Origin: DASWIP01 sp036397635
GTDB lineage: Bacteria > Actinomycetota > AC-67
Reading direction: 5' to 3'
Length of the DNA: 35,020 bases
Assembly (NCBI GenBank): GCA_036397635.1
Contig: DASWIP010000096.1
Span: 1-35,020, forward strand
In this document: piece after piece, positions 15,926 to 24,182 of the stretch
How positions within the stretch are numbered: the stretch's first letter is position 1
Layout of the letters: each line of letters begins with the position of its first letter
Made by a program: the position numbers and the translations under genes
Notes under the pieces: generated by a model
Databases searched by the model: none
Seen by the model: the letters and a program-made list of their open reading frames with translations, nothing else
What the model was told of the DNA's origin: nothing

Positions 15926-16746
15926 CAGGCGTTCCTCCTCTGCGCGAGCAGCTCTTCGGCGACCGTGCGCAGCTCGGCCTCGCCGGCCGGCGTGTATCCG
16001 TCCGCGACCACGACGGCCATGTTCGGGAAGATGCCGCGCTCGAGATCGGGCCCGCCGGTCGCGGTGTCCTCGTCCGCGGCGTCCATCAACGCTTCGAGCG
16101 CGACGCGCACCGCCTCGTCACGGCCCATGTCCTTGCGGTAGCGCTTCTTCAGCGAGGCCGTCGCGTGAAGGCTCCCGGAACCCGTCGAGCAGAAGTCGGT
16201 CTCCTCGTAGCGGCCGCCGACCGCGTCGTACCGGAACAGGCGGCCCTCGCCTCGGCGCACGTCATACCCGCCGAAGATCGGCACGACGACCAGACCTTGC
16301 ATGGCCATCGGGAAGTTCATCTTGATCATCTGCGCGAGCTTGTTCGCCTTACCCTCGAGGGACAGCGACTCGCCCTCGATCTTCTCGTAATGCTCCACTT
16401 CCACCTGGAGCAGCTTCACCATGTCGATCGCGGGGCCCGCTGCGCCGGCGATCGCGACCGCCGAATGGTCGTCCGCGGGGAACACCTTCTCCATCCTGCG
16501 ATCGGCGATCAGGTTGCCCGCTGTTGCGCGCCGGTCGCCGGCCATCACGATGCCCCCGTCGAAGCGCATCGCCAGCACCGTCGTGCCGTGCGGCAGATCC
16601 GCGCGCGCCGCGGCGGCGACCGCCCCCTGATCGGCGACCTGGAACGCGGCGGGATCGGCACGCCGCAGGAGATCCGAGAAACTGGGGTTCGCGTCGGCGG
16701 AGAAAGCCGCGCGCGTCCACTCGGGCGGGAACCCGCCCCCGGTCAT
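15925..16746 (-). CDS. prcB: 20S proteasome beta subunit PrcB
   Basis: PrcB is the catalytic N-terminal-nucleophile subunit of the 20S core. The 273-residue precursor has a propeptide of about 54 residues that is cut in LPHG/TTVLAMRF, freeing Thr55 as nucleophile. The mature part keeps GIVMAGDRRAT (the Asp of the triad) and RRMEKVF (the Lys), then AIAGAAGPAIDMVKLLQVEVEHYEK and the FCSTGSGS loop. Length and propeptide size match actinobacterial PrcB. The ATG at 16746 has no ribosome binding site at normal distance; a GGAGGG lies about 25 nt upstream in the 53-nt gap after pup. prcA follows with overlap, giving balanced subunits. Confidence 0.97.
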   Translation of the reverse strand: MTGGGFPPEWTRAAFSADANPSFSDLLRRADPAAFQVADQGAVAAAARADLPHGTTVLAMRFDGGIVMAGDRRATAGNLIADRRMEKVFPADDHSAVAIAGAAGPAIDMVKLLQVEVEHYEKIEGESLSLEGKANKLAQMIKMNFPMAMQGLVVVPIFGGYDVRRGEGRLFRYDAVGGRYEETDFCSTGSGSLHATASLKKRYRKDMGRDEAVRVALEALMDAADEDTATGGPDLERGIFPNMAVVVADGYTPAGEAELRTVAEELLAQRRNA

Positions 16747-16799
16747 CGAGGCATCACAACCAAGCTCTTACCCTCCGTGCTCGACGAACGCTCTGGGTC

Positions 16800-17003
16800 C
16801 TACTGGCCGCCTTTTTGGACGTAAGACCGCACGAATTCCTCGGCGTTCTGCTCGAGGACCTCGTCGATCTCGTCGAGCAGGTCGTCCAGGTCGTCCTTGA
16901 TCTCCTCGGCCTTCTCAGCGACCTCGGCGCCCTCCTTGACCTCGGGAGCGTCCTCGGTGTGCTTGTGGGTCTTCTTCTGTTGCTGCTTCCCACCGTCGGC
17001 CAC
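16800..17003 (-). CDS. pup: Prokaryotic ubiquitin-like protein Pup
   Basis: Pup is the small, mostly disordered tag linked to lysines of proteasome substrates. The 67-residue product starts at GTG 17003, which has a near-perfect ribosome binding site (AAGGAGG, 4-5 nt away). Other in-frame starts further upstream have none. It has a Lys/Gln/His-rich N-terminus (KQQQKKTHKH), the central helical ARC-binding region (about 32-52) rich in Asp, Glu and Leu (DDLDDLLDEIDEVLEQN), and EEFVRSYVQKGGQ at the end. The C-terminal Gln must be deamidated to Glu by Dop before ligation by PafA. It lies between the CmoM-like methyltransferase gene and prcB. Confidence 0.98.
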   Translation of the reverse strand: MADGGKQQQKKTHKHTEDAPEVKEGAEVAEKAEEIKDDLDDLLDEIDEVLEQNAEEFVRSYVQKGGQ

Positions 17004-17064
17004 AGGTCCTCCTTCCGACGAGTCCTCCCATGATACGCGTGAGGTAGGACGGCGGCCCGCTTCC

Positions 17065-17811
17065 TCACCGGCGGCGGCCCACGACGTGGACAAGCCGTGC
17101 CACCCCCCGATAGGGGTCACGGCACCCTGCCTGCCATTCTGCCTCGATGATGTCTTCGGCGTCAGGGGGCACGGGTTGACCCCCGAAGTGATCCGTGAAG
17201 AGCCGGATCCCGTACCAGGCAACGTGTTCGATCCCCAAGAGGTCGAGGGTCCGGATCAGATCCGAAACCCGATGGGCTTTGGTCGCCACGCCCATACCGC
17301 CCACATCCCCGGTCGCGTCGAACGCACTGGGAACTTCTGCCCACCGTCCCTCCAGACCCGGTCGCATCGCAAGCGCATCTGCGTTCTTGGCAACGATCGA
17401 CACCAACCCGCCTGAGCGCACCATGGAAGCGCATGCCTCGAGCAGGGGCCGGGGGTCGTCGATGTAGGGAAGCACGGCGTGACACAGCACAGCCTCGAAG
17501 GATCTGCCGGGCAACAGCTGCTGGGCCTCTTCACCGCGTCCGAGGATCAGCTCCACCCCCGAAGGAAGGTAGGCGCGCGCGCGCGCCAGCATCGTGTTCG
17601 AGGGATCGAGCACAGTGACTCGATGCCCTCGCGTCGCGAGCCATGCCGCTTGGTCTCCCCGGCCACCGCCGATGTCGAGGACGGACCCCGCCGATGGATC
17701 CATATGGTGTTCCAGCGCGCGCGCCACGAGGGCGTGTCGGACGGCGCCGCGCAGGGTTCCGTAATGATCGATGAAGCGGTCGGCCAGTCCCCGGAAGGGG
17801 TCACCGCTCAT
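17065..17811 (-). CDS. CmoM-like class I SAM-dependent methyltransferase
   Basis: This 248-residue Rossmann methyltransferase has the SAM motif LDIGGGRGDQAAWLA (about 45-59), an acidic residue at the end of strand 2 (Asp69) and the HAVLPYIDDPRPLLEACASMVRSGG segment. The ends are what point to CmoM: an N-terminal ADRFIDHYGTLRGAVR (compare the YGTTKGQLR type in E. coli CmoM) and a C-terminal IRLFTDHF ... DPYRGVARLVHVVGRR (compare RVFHDYL ... EPYITLGRYIHV). CmoM methylates the carboxymethoxy group of wobble uridine in tRNA. Whether the hydroxylation step (CmoA/CmoB) exists here is unknown, so the substrate may differ. Its ATG lies 4 nt after the dop stop and it is followed by pup, so it belongs to the proteasome operon. 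Confidence 0.8.
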   Translation of the reverse strand: MSGDPFRGLADRFIDHYGTLRGAVRHALVARALEHHMDPSAGSVLDIGGGRGDQAAWLATRGHRVTVLDPSNTMLARARAYLPSGVELILGRGEEAQQLLPGRSFEAVLCHAVLPYIDDPRPLLEACASMVRSGGLVSIVAKNADALAMRPGLEGRWAEVPSAFDATGDVGGMGVATKAHRVSDLIRTLDLLGIEHVAWYGIRLFTDHFGGQPVPPDAEDIIEAEWQAGCRDPYRGVARLVHVVGRRR

Positions 17812-17815
17812 GCCC

Positions 17816-19309
17816 CTAGCCCTGCAGCTTCTTGAGCAGGTCGTGAGCGGTCGGGCTCGCCGCGAGCAGGTCGTCGACCATGCTCTGGGTGCCGCGCAGG
17901 GGCTCGTGCATCGGGACCCGCTGCATGCTGTCGCCGCCGGTGTCGAAGATCACGGAGTCCCACGACGCAGCGGCCACCTGGTTCGCGTACTTGGCAAGGC
18001 ACCGGCCGCGGAAGTAGGCGCGCGTGTCGGTCGGCGGCTCCTCGACCGCGCGCGCGATCTCCTCGTCCGAGGTCAACCGCTCGAGCTTGCCCTTCCTGGT
18101 GAGCACGTTCGCGAGCCCCTTGTCCCGACGCACGTCGTGGTACTGCAGATCCAACATCGACAACTTGGGATCATCCCAGGCCATCCCGTGCTTCCCGCGA
18201 TATCCCTCGAGCAGCTTGTACTTCGCGACCCAATCCACGGTCCGCTCCAGCGTCATCGGGTCGCGTTCGAGCGCGGCGAGTGTCTCTTCCCAGCGCGTCA
18301 TGACATCGGCGGCCCAGGCGGGCGGCTGCTCGGACTGCATCAGATACTTCCGCGCCATCTCGTGGTAGCCCCACTGGACGTCCACCGCGCGAACTGCGCG
18401 CCCGGATTTGGTTCGCACCGTGCGGCGACAGGTCAGGTCGTGGCTGATGCCGCGCAACGCCTGCACCGGGTTCTCCAGCGACCAGTCGTCGGTCACGGCC
18501 TCGTCCTCGATCATCATCAGCACGATCGCGGTGATCCCGGTCTTCAAGTAGATCGCGACCTCGCTCATGTTCGCATCGCCGATGATCACGTGGAGGCGGC
18601 GGTAGCGCTCCGGATCGGCGTGCGGCTCGTCACGCGTGTTCACTATCGGGCGCTTCAGAGTCGTCTCGAGCCCCACTTCGACCTCGAAGAAGTCGGCGCG
18701 TTGCGAGACCTGGAATCGTTCCGAGCCCTCGGGCTGCTCGACGTGGCCACCGAGCAGCCCCGCGCCCAGGAAGATCTGGCGCGTGACGAAGTATGGGATG
18801 ATGTCGTGAACGATCCGCGGGAACGGCGTCGCTCGGTCGACCAGGTAGTTCTCGTGCGTTCCGTATGACGCACCCTTCCCGTCGGTGTTGTTCTTGTAGA
18901 CGAGCACGCGCTGCTGCCGCGGCATCGCCTCGGTCGCGCGCGCGATCGAGCGCTCCAGGATCAGTTCGCCTGCCTTGTCGTGCACCACTAGATCACGGGG
19001 ATTCGAGCACTCTGGCGTGGAGTACTCAGGGTGCGCGTGATCGACGTAATAGCGCGCGCCGTTGGTGAGGATGACGTTGGCGAGGCCGAGCTCTTCGTCC
19101 GAAGGCGGCTCCATCGCAGCTACCGTCTCGTAGCCACGTGCATCGCGCAGCGGCGTCTCTTCCTCGTAGTCCCACCGCACCCGGCGCAGCTCCGAAGCAA
19201 CGTAGGAGTTGATCAGCACCGACGAGGCGAGCACCGGGTTGAAGTCGGCCTGGTCCGGCACCGTGATGCCGTACTCGGTCTCGATCCCCATCACCTTCGG
19301 GATCGCCAC
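17816..19309 (-). CDS. dop: Deamidase/depupylase Dop
   Basis: Dop deamidates the C-terminal Gln of Pup to Glu and also removes Pup from substrates, using ATP as a cofactor. It shares the fold of PafA (11217-12575) but is longer: 497 residues. Landmarks are VMGIETEYGI with Glu10, the Dop-specific insertion (about 40-75, LRRVRWDYEEETPLRD), YYVDHAHPEYSTPE with Asp90 at the place of the catalytic Asp, NNTDGKGASYGTHENYL and RRLHVIIGDANMSE. The GTG start at 19309 has GAGGAGG upstream. Because Pup here ends in Gln, Dop is required for the pathway. It follows ARC/Mpa and precedes the CmoM-like methyltransferase. Confidence 0.97.
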   Translation of the reverse strand: MAIPKVMGIETEYGITVPDQADFNPVLASSVLINSYVASELRRVRWDYEEETPLRDARGYETVAAMEPPSDEELGLANVILTNGARYYVDHAHPEYSTPECSNPRDLVVHDKAGELILERSIARATEAMPRQQRVLVYKNNTDGKGASYGTHENYLVDRATPFPRIVHDIIPYFVTRQIFLGAGLLGGHVEQPEGSERFQVSQRADFFEVEVGLETTLKRPIVNTRDEPHADPERYRRLHVIIGDANMSEVAIYLKTGITAIVLMMIEDEAVTDDWSLENPVQALRGISHDLTCRRTVRTKSGRAVRAVDVQWGYHEMARKYLMQSEQPPAWAADVMTRWEETLAALERDPMTLERTVDWVAKYKLLEGYRGKHGMAWDDPKLSMLDLQYHDVRRDKGLANVLTRKGKLERLTSDEEIARAVEEPPTDTRAYFRGRCLAKYANQVAAASWDSVIFDTGGDSMQRVPMHEPLRGTQSMVDDLLAASPTAHDLLKKLQG

Positions 19310-19402
19310 TTCACACCCTCCTCATGGGACCGAACACGCCGCCCATCCTACCCGGCGCACTGCGCGACGGAACCCCCCATGGGTGCGCCGGCCCGGTGGC
19401 GT

Positions 19403-21145
19403 CTACAGGTACTGCCCCGTGTTGATGTTCTCGATCGACTTGGAGGTGCCCTTGTCGCCCTGGCTGATCAGCGTGCGCACGTACACGATCCGCTCGCCCT
19501 TCTTGCCGGAGATACGGGCCCAGTCGTCGGGGTTGGTGGTGTTGGGTAGGTCCTCGTTCTCGCGGAACTCCTCGCGGACCGCGGCGAGCAGGTCCTCCTT
19601 ACGCAAACCCTTCACACCGATCTCGAGGAACCGCTTGATCGCGTCCTTCTTGGCTCGCTGCACCACGTTCTCGATCATCGCGCCGGAGTTGAAGTCCTTG
19701 AAGTACAGGATCTCCTTGTCGCCGTTCGCGTAGGTGACCTCCAGGAAGCGGTTGTCCTCGTCGTCGGAGTACATCCGCTCGACGGTCTCGCCGACGATCA
19801 GCTCGACCAGTTGCTCACGGCCGCCGGCGCGCTTGACCTCCTTCTCGTCGAGTGGGAGATCTGGCGTCAAGTAGATGGCGAAGATCTCGCTCGCGGCGTC
19901 CGCGTCGGGTCGCTCGATCTTGATCTTCACATCCAAGCGCCCGGGCCGCAGGATCGCGGGGTCGATCATGTCTTCGCGGTTCGATGCGCCGATGACGATC
20001 ACGTTGGACAGCGTCTCGACACCGTCGATCTCGCTGAGCAACTGGGGGACGATCGTGTTCTCGACGTCGGAGGACACGCCGCTTCCCCGCGTCCGGAACA
20101 GCGAATCCATCTCGTCGAAGAACACGATGACCGGGAAGCCCTCGTCGCTCTTCTCCTTGGCGCGCTGGAAGATCTGGCGGATCTGCCGCTCAGTCTCGCC
20201 GACGTATTTGTTGAGCAGCTCCGGGCCCTTGATGTTCAGGAAGTAGCTCTTCGCGTTGTCGTTGCCCGACTTGGAGGCGATCTGTTTGGCGAGGGAATTC
20301 GCAACCGCCTTGGCGATCAGCGTCTTCCCGCAGCCCGGCGGCCCGTACAGCAGCACGCCCTTGGGCGGCTTGAGCTTGTGCTCGATGAAAAGGTCGGTGT
20401 GCAGGAACGGGAGTTCGACCGCGTCGCGGATGGCCACGATCTGCCCCTTGAGCCCGCCGATGTCCTCATAGCTGACGTCGGGGACCTCTTCGAGCACGAG
20501 CTCCTCGACCTCTGCCTTGGGCAGCCGCTCGTAAACGTAGCCGGAACGGTTGTCCAGCATCAGGTGATCGCCGGCGCGCAGGCTCTGCGCGATCAAAGGA
20601 TCGGCCAGCGTTACCACGCGCTCCTCGTCGGCGTGGCCGACCACGATCGCGCGCTGCGAATCGAGCATCTCCTTGAGCGTGACCACCTCGCCCTGGGTTT
20701 CGAACTCGCGGACGCCGATCACGTTCATCGCTTCGTTGAGCATGATCTCCTGGCCGGGGACCAAGCTCTTGGGATCGATCTCGTTCGCGACGTTGACGCG
20801 CAGCTTGCGCCCGGAAGACGAGATGTCGATCGAGCCGTCCTCGTTGGTCCCGAGGAACACGCCGAACCCCGAGGGGGGCTGGGACAGCTTCTCGACCTCT
20901 TCCTTCAGCGCCACGATCTGCTCGCGGACCTCCTTGAGGGCGGCGGCGAGGCGCTCGTTCTGACCCAGCGCATGGGTCAGGCGCGCGCGCGTCTCGGCCA
21001 GCTTCTCCTCGAACAGGCGGACCTGCCCACCCGGGTCGGCGATCCTGCGTCGCAGGATCGCTGCCTCCTCTTCGAGGTGGCGGATCTGCAAGTGGAGCGA
21101 TGCTGCTTCGGCCTGCGCCTCATTTCCGGCGTCCTGCTCCGACAC
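19403..21145 (-). CDS. mpa: Proteasome-associated AAA ATPase (ARC/Mpa)
   Basis: This hexameric ring ATPase binds Pup with its N-terminal coiled coils, unfolds the tagged protein and feeds it into the 20S core. The 580-residue product has coiled coils (about 10-90), two OB-like domains (about 90-210), and an AAA module with Walker A GPPGCGKT (268-275), pore loop KYVGE, Walker B IVFFDEMDS (Asp344, Glu345), sensor GASNR and arginine fingers in RPGRLD (about 400-405). The C-terminus is NTGQYL; the penultimate-Tyr tail docks in PrcA pockets. The GTG at 21145 has AGGAGGTG 7 nt upstream, so it is preferred over a longer frame from 21175. It is the first gene of the proteasome operon. Confidence 0.97.
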   Translation of the reverse strand: MSEQDAGNEAQAEAASLHLQIRHLEEEAAILRRRIADPGGQVRLFEEKLAETRARLTHALGQNERLAAALKEVREQIVALKEEVEKLSQPPSGFGVFLGTNEDGSIDISSSGRKLRVNVANEIDPKSLVPGQEIMLNEAMNVIGVREFETQGEVVTLKEMLDSQRAIVVGHADEERVVTLADPLIAQSLRAGDHLMLDNRSGYVYERLPKAEVEELVLEEVPDVSYEDIGGLKGQIVAIRDAVELPFLHTDLFIEHKLKPPKGVLLYGPPGCGKTLIAKAVANSLAKQIASKSGNDNAKSYFLNIKGPELLNKYVGETERQIRQIFQRAKEKSDEGFPVIVFFDEMDSLFRTRGSGVSSDVENTIVPQLLSEIDGVETLSNVIVIGASNREDMIDPAILRPGRLDVKIKIERPDADAASEIFAIYLTPDLPLDEKEVKRAGGREQLVELIVGETVERMYSDDEDNRFLEVTYANGDKEILYFKDFNSGAMIENVVQRAKKDAIKRFLEIGVKGLRKEDLLAAVREEFRENEDLPNTTNPDDWARISGKKGERIVYVRTLISQGDKGTSKSIENINTGQYL

Positions 21146-21406
21146 GGCGCTACACCTCCTCCCGGATCCGGCCACCTCGTGGGTCAGGGCCGAACCGGTA
21201 TCCGCGATTATACGAGCGCGGGCGGCGTTCGCTGGGATAGTCGTCGCTGCTTCTCTCCACCATCGTGACCCCCAACTGCATCCTCGATCTGCTCCGTCGT
21301 CCTTCTAGATATCGACAGCAGAAGGCCTCGACTCCACCAACGCCCGCGGGTCGGATTCGTTCTGATTTTTCCCATCCCGATGAGGGCAAACACGCGGTGG
21401 TCGCGC
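21146..21406. other. Intergenic region between trmI and the proteasome operon
   Basis: Apart from the TATAAT box, this 261-bp stretch holds an imperfect hairpin candidate CCTTCT ... AGAAGG (21301-21325) with a 13-nt loop. It is less GC-rich than its surroundings around 21290-21400. No T-tract terminator and no coding frame with a start signal were seen. Confidence 0.4.
21207..21212 (-). promoter_or_regulatory. Proteasome operon promoter, consensus -10
   Basis: The minus strand reads TATAAT, a perfect -10 box, 61 nt before the ARC/Mpa start codon. The -35 position holds no good TTGACA match. It is the likely promoter for the seven-gene ARC-dop-cmoM-pup-prcB-prcA-metallopeptidase operon. The transcript would have a leader of roughly 50 nt with a good ribosome binding site. 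Confidence 0.5.
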
Positions 21407-22186
21407 TCAGGCGCCCAGGAACCGCGCCACGGTGATGAACCCGGTGTGTGCCACCATGCGGTGATCGGGCCGAACGGCCTGGCCCTCCACATGCCAGCCT
21501 CTGACCAGCGTCTCCGTGGTCGCCACGTCGATGAACCCCGCCGCCTTCAGGGCCTCCGTGATGGCCGCCACCTGCGGAACCGAGGGCACGTACGAGCAGA
21601 AGATGCCGCCCGCCCGGAGCGCCGCGACAGCCACGGGCACGACCCGCCAGGGCTCGGGCAGGTCGAGCACGACCCGGTCGAGCCCGGTCTCGGGCACACC
21701 GTCGACCACATCGCCGAGCCGGAGCTCGAGGTGGTCGGGGATCTTCCCCAGGAACGCCTCGATGTTGGCGCGCGCCTTCGCCTGATGATCCTCGCGCGCC
21801 TCGTACGAGATGACGCTGCCCCTCTCGCCGACCGCGCGCACCAGAGCCAGCGTCAAGGCGCCCGATCCGGTCCCCGCTTCGAGCACGATCGCGCCCGGCG
21901 CGATGTCGGCGCCAACCAGGATCATCGCGAGGTCCTTCGGGTACACCACTTGCGCGCCCCGGGGCATCTTGAGAACGAAGTCCGTCAGCCCCGGACGCAC
22001 CGCGACGAAGGTGGCTCCGCCCGTCGAGTCCATCCGCACGCCCTCCGGTCGCCCGATGAGGTCGTCGTGTCTGACGAAGCCGACGTGGGTGTGGAACTCG
22101 CCGCCGGTCTTCAGCGTGATCAGGTACCGACGGCCTTTCCGATCGAGCAGCAGCGCGCGCTCCCCAGGCTCGAAGGGCGCGCTCAT
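21407..22186 (-). CDS. trmI: tRNA (adenine58-N1)-methyltransferase TrmI
   Basis: TrmI methylates N1 of A58 in the T-loop of tRNAs and is a homotetramer in bacteria. The 259-residue product has the N-terminal beta domain (1-70, with GERALLLDRKGRRYLITL and GGEFHTHVGFVRHDDLIG), SAM motif I EAGTGSGALTLAL (about 103-115), YEAREDHQAKARANIE at motif II, and the catalytic-motif strand VVLDLPEPWRV (Asp175). This is the expected arrangement of the mycobacterial Rv2118c type. Its ATG overlaps the stop of the site-2 protease gene (ATGA). Its position just upstream of the ATPase gene of the proteasome is the same as in M. tuberculosis. Confidence 0.95.
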   Translation of the reverse strand: MSAPFEPGERALLLDRKGRRYLITLKTGGEFHTHVGFVRHDDLIGRPEGVRMDSTGGATFVAVRPGLTDFVLKMPRGAQVVYPKDLAMILVGADIAPGAIVLEAGTGSGALTLALVRAVGERGSVISYEAREDHQAKARANIEAFLGKIPDHLELRLGDVVDGVPETGLDRVVLDLPEPWRVVPVAVAALRAGGIFCSYVPSVPQVAAITEALKAAGFIDVATTETLVRGWHVEGQAVRPDHRMVAHTGFITVARFLGA

Positions 22187-23019
22187 CGCTCATCCCGCGA
22201 TCGCCCGGTGACGATGTTGACGTCGGCGTCCTCGTCGTCCTCCAGCGCGAGGCCGGGGGCGTTCGGACGCTCGCCGCCCTCGACCCGTCCCGCGGTCCCC
22301 GCCGCGTTGTACAGGAACACCCCGATAAGGATCGTGTACAGGCCGCTGAGGTCGCGGAACGCGCTCGACCCGACGACCAGCACGCCCCAGGCGACAAGAA
22401 GGGCGGCGAATCCACGGCCCCCGAGCACCGCATAGCGGGTGGCGCGGGCCCGGGCTTTCAGCAGCGCCCATAGCACGCTGCGCAGCAGGCGGCCCCCGTC
22501 CATCGGGAAGGCCGGCAGCAGATTGAAGATCGCGACCAGCAGGTTCAGGTACGCCATCCGCCCCCACGGTCCCGGCAGGCCGGAGGATGCCGGATGGAAC
22601 AACCGGGCGACACCCGCCAGCGTGGTCGCCAGCACGATGCTCGCCAATGGGCCGGCGAGCGCCACGGCGAACTCGGCCGAGGGCCGCGGCGCCTCGTGCT
22701 CGATCTGCGCCACGCCGCCGAAAAGGAACAACGTGATGCGGCGCACGCGCATCCCGTACACGCGCGCGATCACGGCGTGCGCGAACTCGTGGAAGACGAT
22801 GCACGCCGAGATGGCGAGGCCGAACCCGACCGACAGGAGCATCCCGAGCGGCGAGGACGGATCCGCGATCAGATGGGCGACGATGAACCAGTTCGAGACG
22901 AAGGACAACAGCAACAGCGACAGGAACCAGCTGGGATCCAGGTTCAGCTCGATGCCGGCGACGCGAGCGATGATCAGGCCACGGGGTGGCTGATACGGCG
23001 TCTGCTGGTCGGGAGGCAC
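22183..23019 (-). CDS. Site-2 protease family intramembrane metalloprotease (M50)
   Basis: Site-2 proteases cut transmembrane segments, often of anti-sigma factors. The 278-residue product has six or so membrane helices, HEFAH (His77, Glu78, His81) in an early helix, and NLLPAFPMDGGR (Asn166 to Arg177), which supplies the third zinc ligand Asp174. It lacks PDZ and CBS domains and belongs to the minimal group. The acidic C-terminal tail (about 245-278) is soluble. The GTG start has no ribosome binding site but TACGAT lies 6 nt upstream (leaderless candidate). trmI follows with an ATGA overlap. The single-pass DUF5667 protein at 25337 is a conceivable substrate, but this is inference. Confidence 0.9.
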   Translation of the reverse strand: MPPDQQTPYQPPRGLIIARVAGIELNLDPSWFLSLLLLSFVSNWFIVAHLIADPSSPLGMLLSVGFGLAISACIVFHEFAHAVIARVYGMRVRRITLFLFGGVAQIEHEAPRPSAEFAVALAGPLASIVLATTLAGVARLFHPASSGLPGPWGRMAYLNLLVAIFNLLPAFPMDGGRLLRSVLWALLKARARATRYAVLGGRGFAALLVAWGVLVVGSSAFRDLSGLYTILIGVFLYNAAGTAGRVEGGERPNAPGLALEDDEDADVNIVTGRSRDER

Positions 23020-23025
23020 GAACGT

Positions 23026-23031
23026 ATCGTA
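23026..23031 (-). promoter_or_regulatory. Candidate -10 box of a leaderless promoter for the site-2 protease-trmI pair
   Basis: TACGAT (TANNNT) is 6 nt from the GTG at 23019. It lies in the 143-bp gap after the matrixin-like gene at 23163. No Shine-Dalgarno sequence is present. Confidence 0.45.
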
Positions 23032-23162
23032 CCGGCCGGGACTCAGCAGGGTGCCGGCTGATGCGGAAAGGTCGGCCCGGGCGGGCTAACGCTTCTCCTC
23101 AGGTGGGCCGCGCCAGGTCCATCCACATCGGAGACGGAAACGCGCGCCCGCCCTGAGCCTCC

Positions 23163-23969
23163 CTACGCATCTTTGGCCGTGTCCATGGCAGCCATGGACA
23201 GGCCGATGACGTCCCCTTCTCCAAGGGTTCGCTTGTTCGTCGATCCCTGCATGTACCAGCGATACATGGTTTGCGTGTGCTTGAGTGCGTCCTCGAAGTT
23301 GCCCGGCCACTTTCGGACCTCATCGCCGATGTCCTCGAGGCCGAGCGCGTGACCCAGCTCGTGGGTGAGCGCCGCCTGCACGTCGTACCAGTTCGCGTCC
23401 TCCAGCAGCACGTCGCGGACAGGCACCGAGCCCTGCACCTCGCCGAGCACCAGCTCGCCCATCGGATCGGTGAGTCGCCAGGCCTTCGACACGTTGAGGA
23501 TGATGTCGACTTCCTTGATCTTGGCTTTCGCGGCGTCCTCGTACCACAGGCAGGCGACGGCGACGCGCTCGGCGTGCGATCCGTCGCAGTCGCTGGGATC
23601 GCCCCAGCCGATCGTGCTCACCGTGTCCATGACGCCCGCAACGGCCGTCGTGGTGGTGCCGCCATAGCACAGGGGCGAGCAGCTCCCGGCCTCAACGCGA
23701 AGGCCGTTGCCCGTTAGCAGAACCTTGGGCCAGGCCCGGTTCCACACATCGATCGCATCGCGCGTCGCCGCGGCCACACTGTTGCCGCCGAGGGTCGAGG
23801 GCTTGCCGGCGTTGTTAAGCCTGACCGTCAGCGGCAGGCGAGACAGGTGCTCGCCGCAGTAGCGGAACGAGACCGCATCGGTGCAGCGGGGGGCGCTCTG
23901 GACCTCGACCACGCCGATGACCGCGGCAGCAACTGCCGCGATCATCGCCATGCTCGTCAGCCTCTTCAC
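23163..23969 (-). CDS. Secreted matrixin-like metallopeptidase with HExxHxxGxxD zinc site
   Basis: The 268-residue product has a signal peptide (about 1-26, ending VQSA), then a domain with the zinc motif HELGHALGLED (His203, Glu204, His207, Asp213). Asp at the third ligand is the snapalysin-type pattern, not the His of classical matrixins. TMYRWYM downstream is a plausible Met-turn. An early CxxxxxFRYCGEHL element (about 29-42) and the end RTLGEGDVIGLSMA are shared with the neighbouring gene at 24424, so the two are paralogues. Several cysteines suggest disulfides. GTG 23969 has GGGGGA upstream. It is the last gene of the sigma-factor cluster. Substrate unknown. Confidence 0.85.
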   Translation of the reverse strand: MKRLTSMAMIAAVAAAVIGVVEVQSAPRCTDAVSFRYCGEHLSRLPLTVRLNNAGKPSTLGGNSVAAATRDAIDVWNRAWPKVLLTGNGLRVEAGSCSPLCYGGTTTTAVAGVMDTVSTIGWGDPSDCDGSHAERVAVACLWYEDAAKAKIKEVDIILNVSKAWRLTDPMGELVLGEVQGSVPVRDVLLEDANWYDVQAALTHELGHALGLEDIGDEVRKWPGNFEDALKHTQTMYRWYMQGSTNKRTLGEGDVIGLSMAAMDTAKDA

Positions 23970-23999
23970 TTGTCCCCCATCTCCGGGCGACCGCCTCGC

Positions 24000-24182
24000 T
24001 CAGAATTCCTGCGAGAGGATCGACCCGACTGCGCTCAGCGCCTTGGACCGGACTCGCTCGATACGCTCCAGCGCCTCGAGCATCTTCAGATCCAGGACGT
24101 CCTGAGCATCCGTAGAGTCCAACGAGATCGTCCGCGCGCGCGTTGCAGCGGTGGCCTCCCGGCTCGTTCGCCTCGACTGCAT
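24000..24182 (-). CDS. Small hypothetical protein
   Basis: A 60-residue frame lies between the two metallopeptidase genes, on the same strand and 30 nt before the next start. The ATG at 24182 is preceded by GGGAGG and GGAGG; a start six codons earlier (24200) has no ribosome binding site. The product is Arg/Ser/Thr-rich at its N-terminus and has one amphipathic helix (about 30-55; VLDLKMLEALERIERVRSKAL). No family is recognised. It has no signal peptide, so it would stay in the cytoplasm. It could be a small regulator or a chance frame. Confidence 0.45.
   Translation of the reverse strand: MQSRRTSREATAATRARTISLDSTDAQDVLDLKMLEALERIERVRSKALSAVGSILSQEF

Noticed and set aside
17574..17589. Run of alternating GC
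   Set aside because: It lies within the methyltransferase coding sequence and encodes Ala/Arg residues; alternating GC runs are frequent in this window, so no special role is claimed.
19811..21268. Plus-strand open frame of 485 codons
   Set aside because: Fully antisense to the ARC/Mpa ATPase; composition is a shadow of the sense frame.
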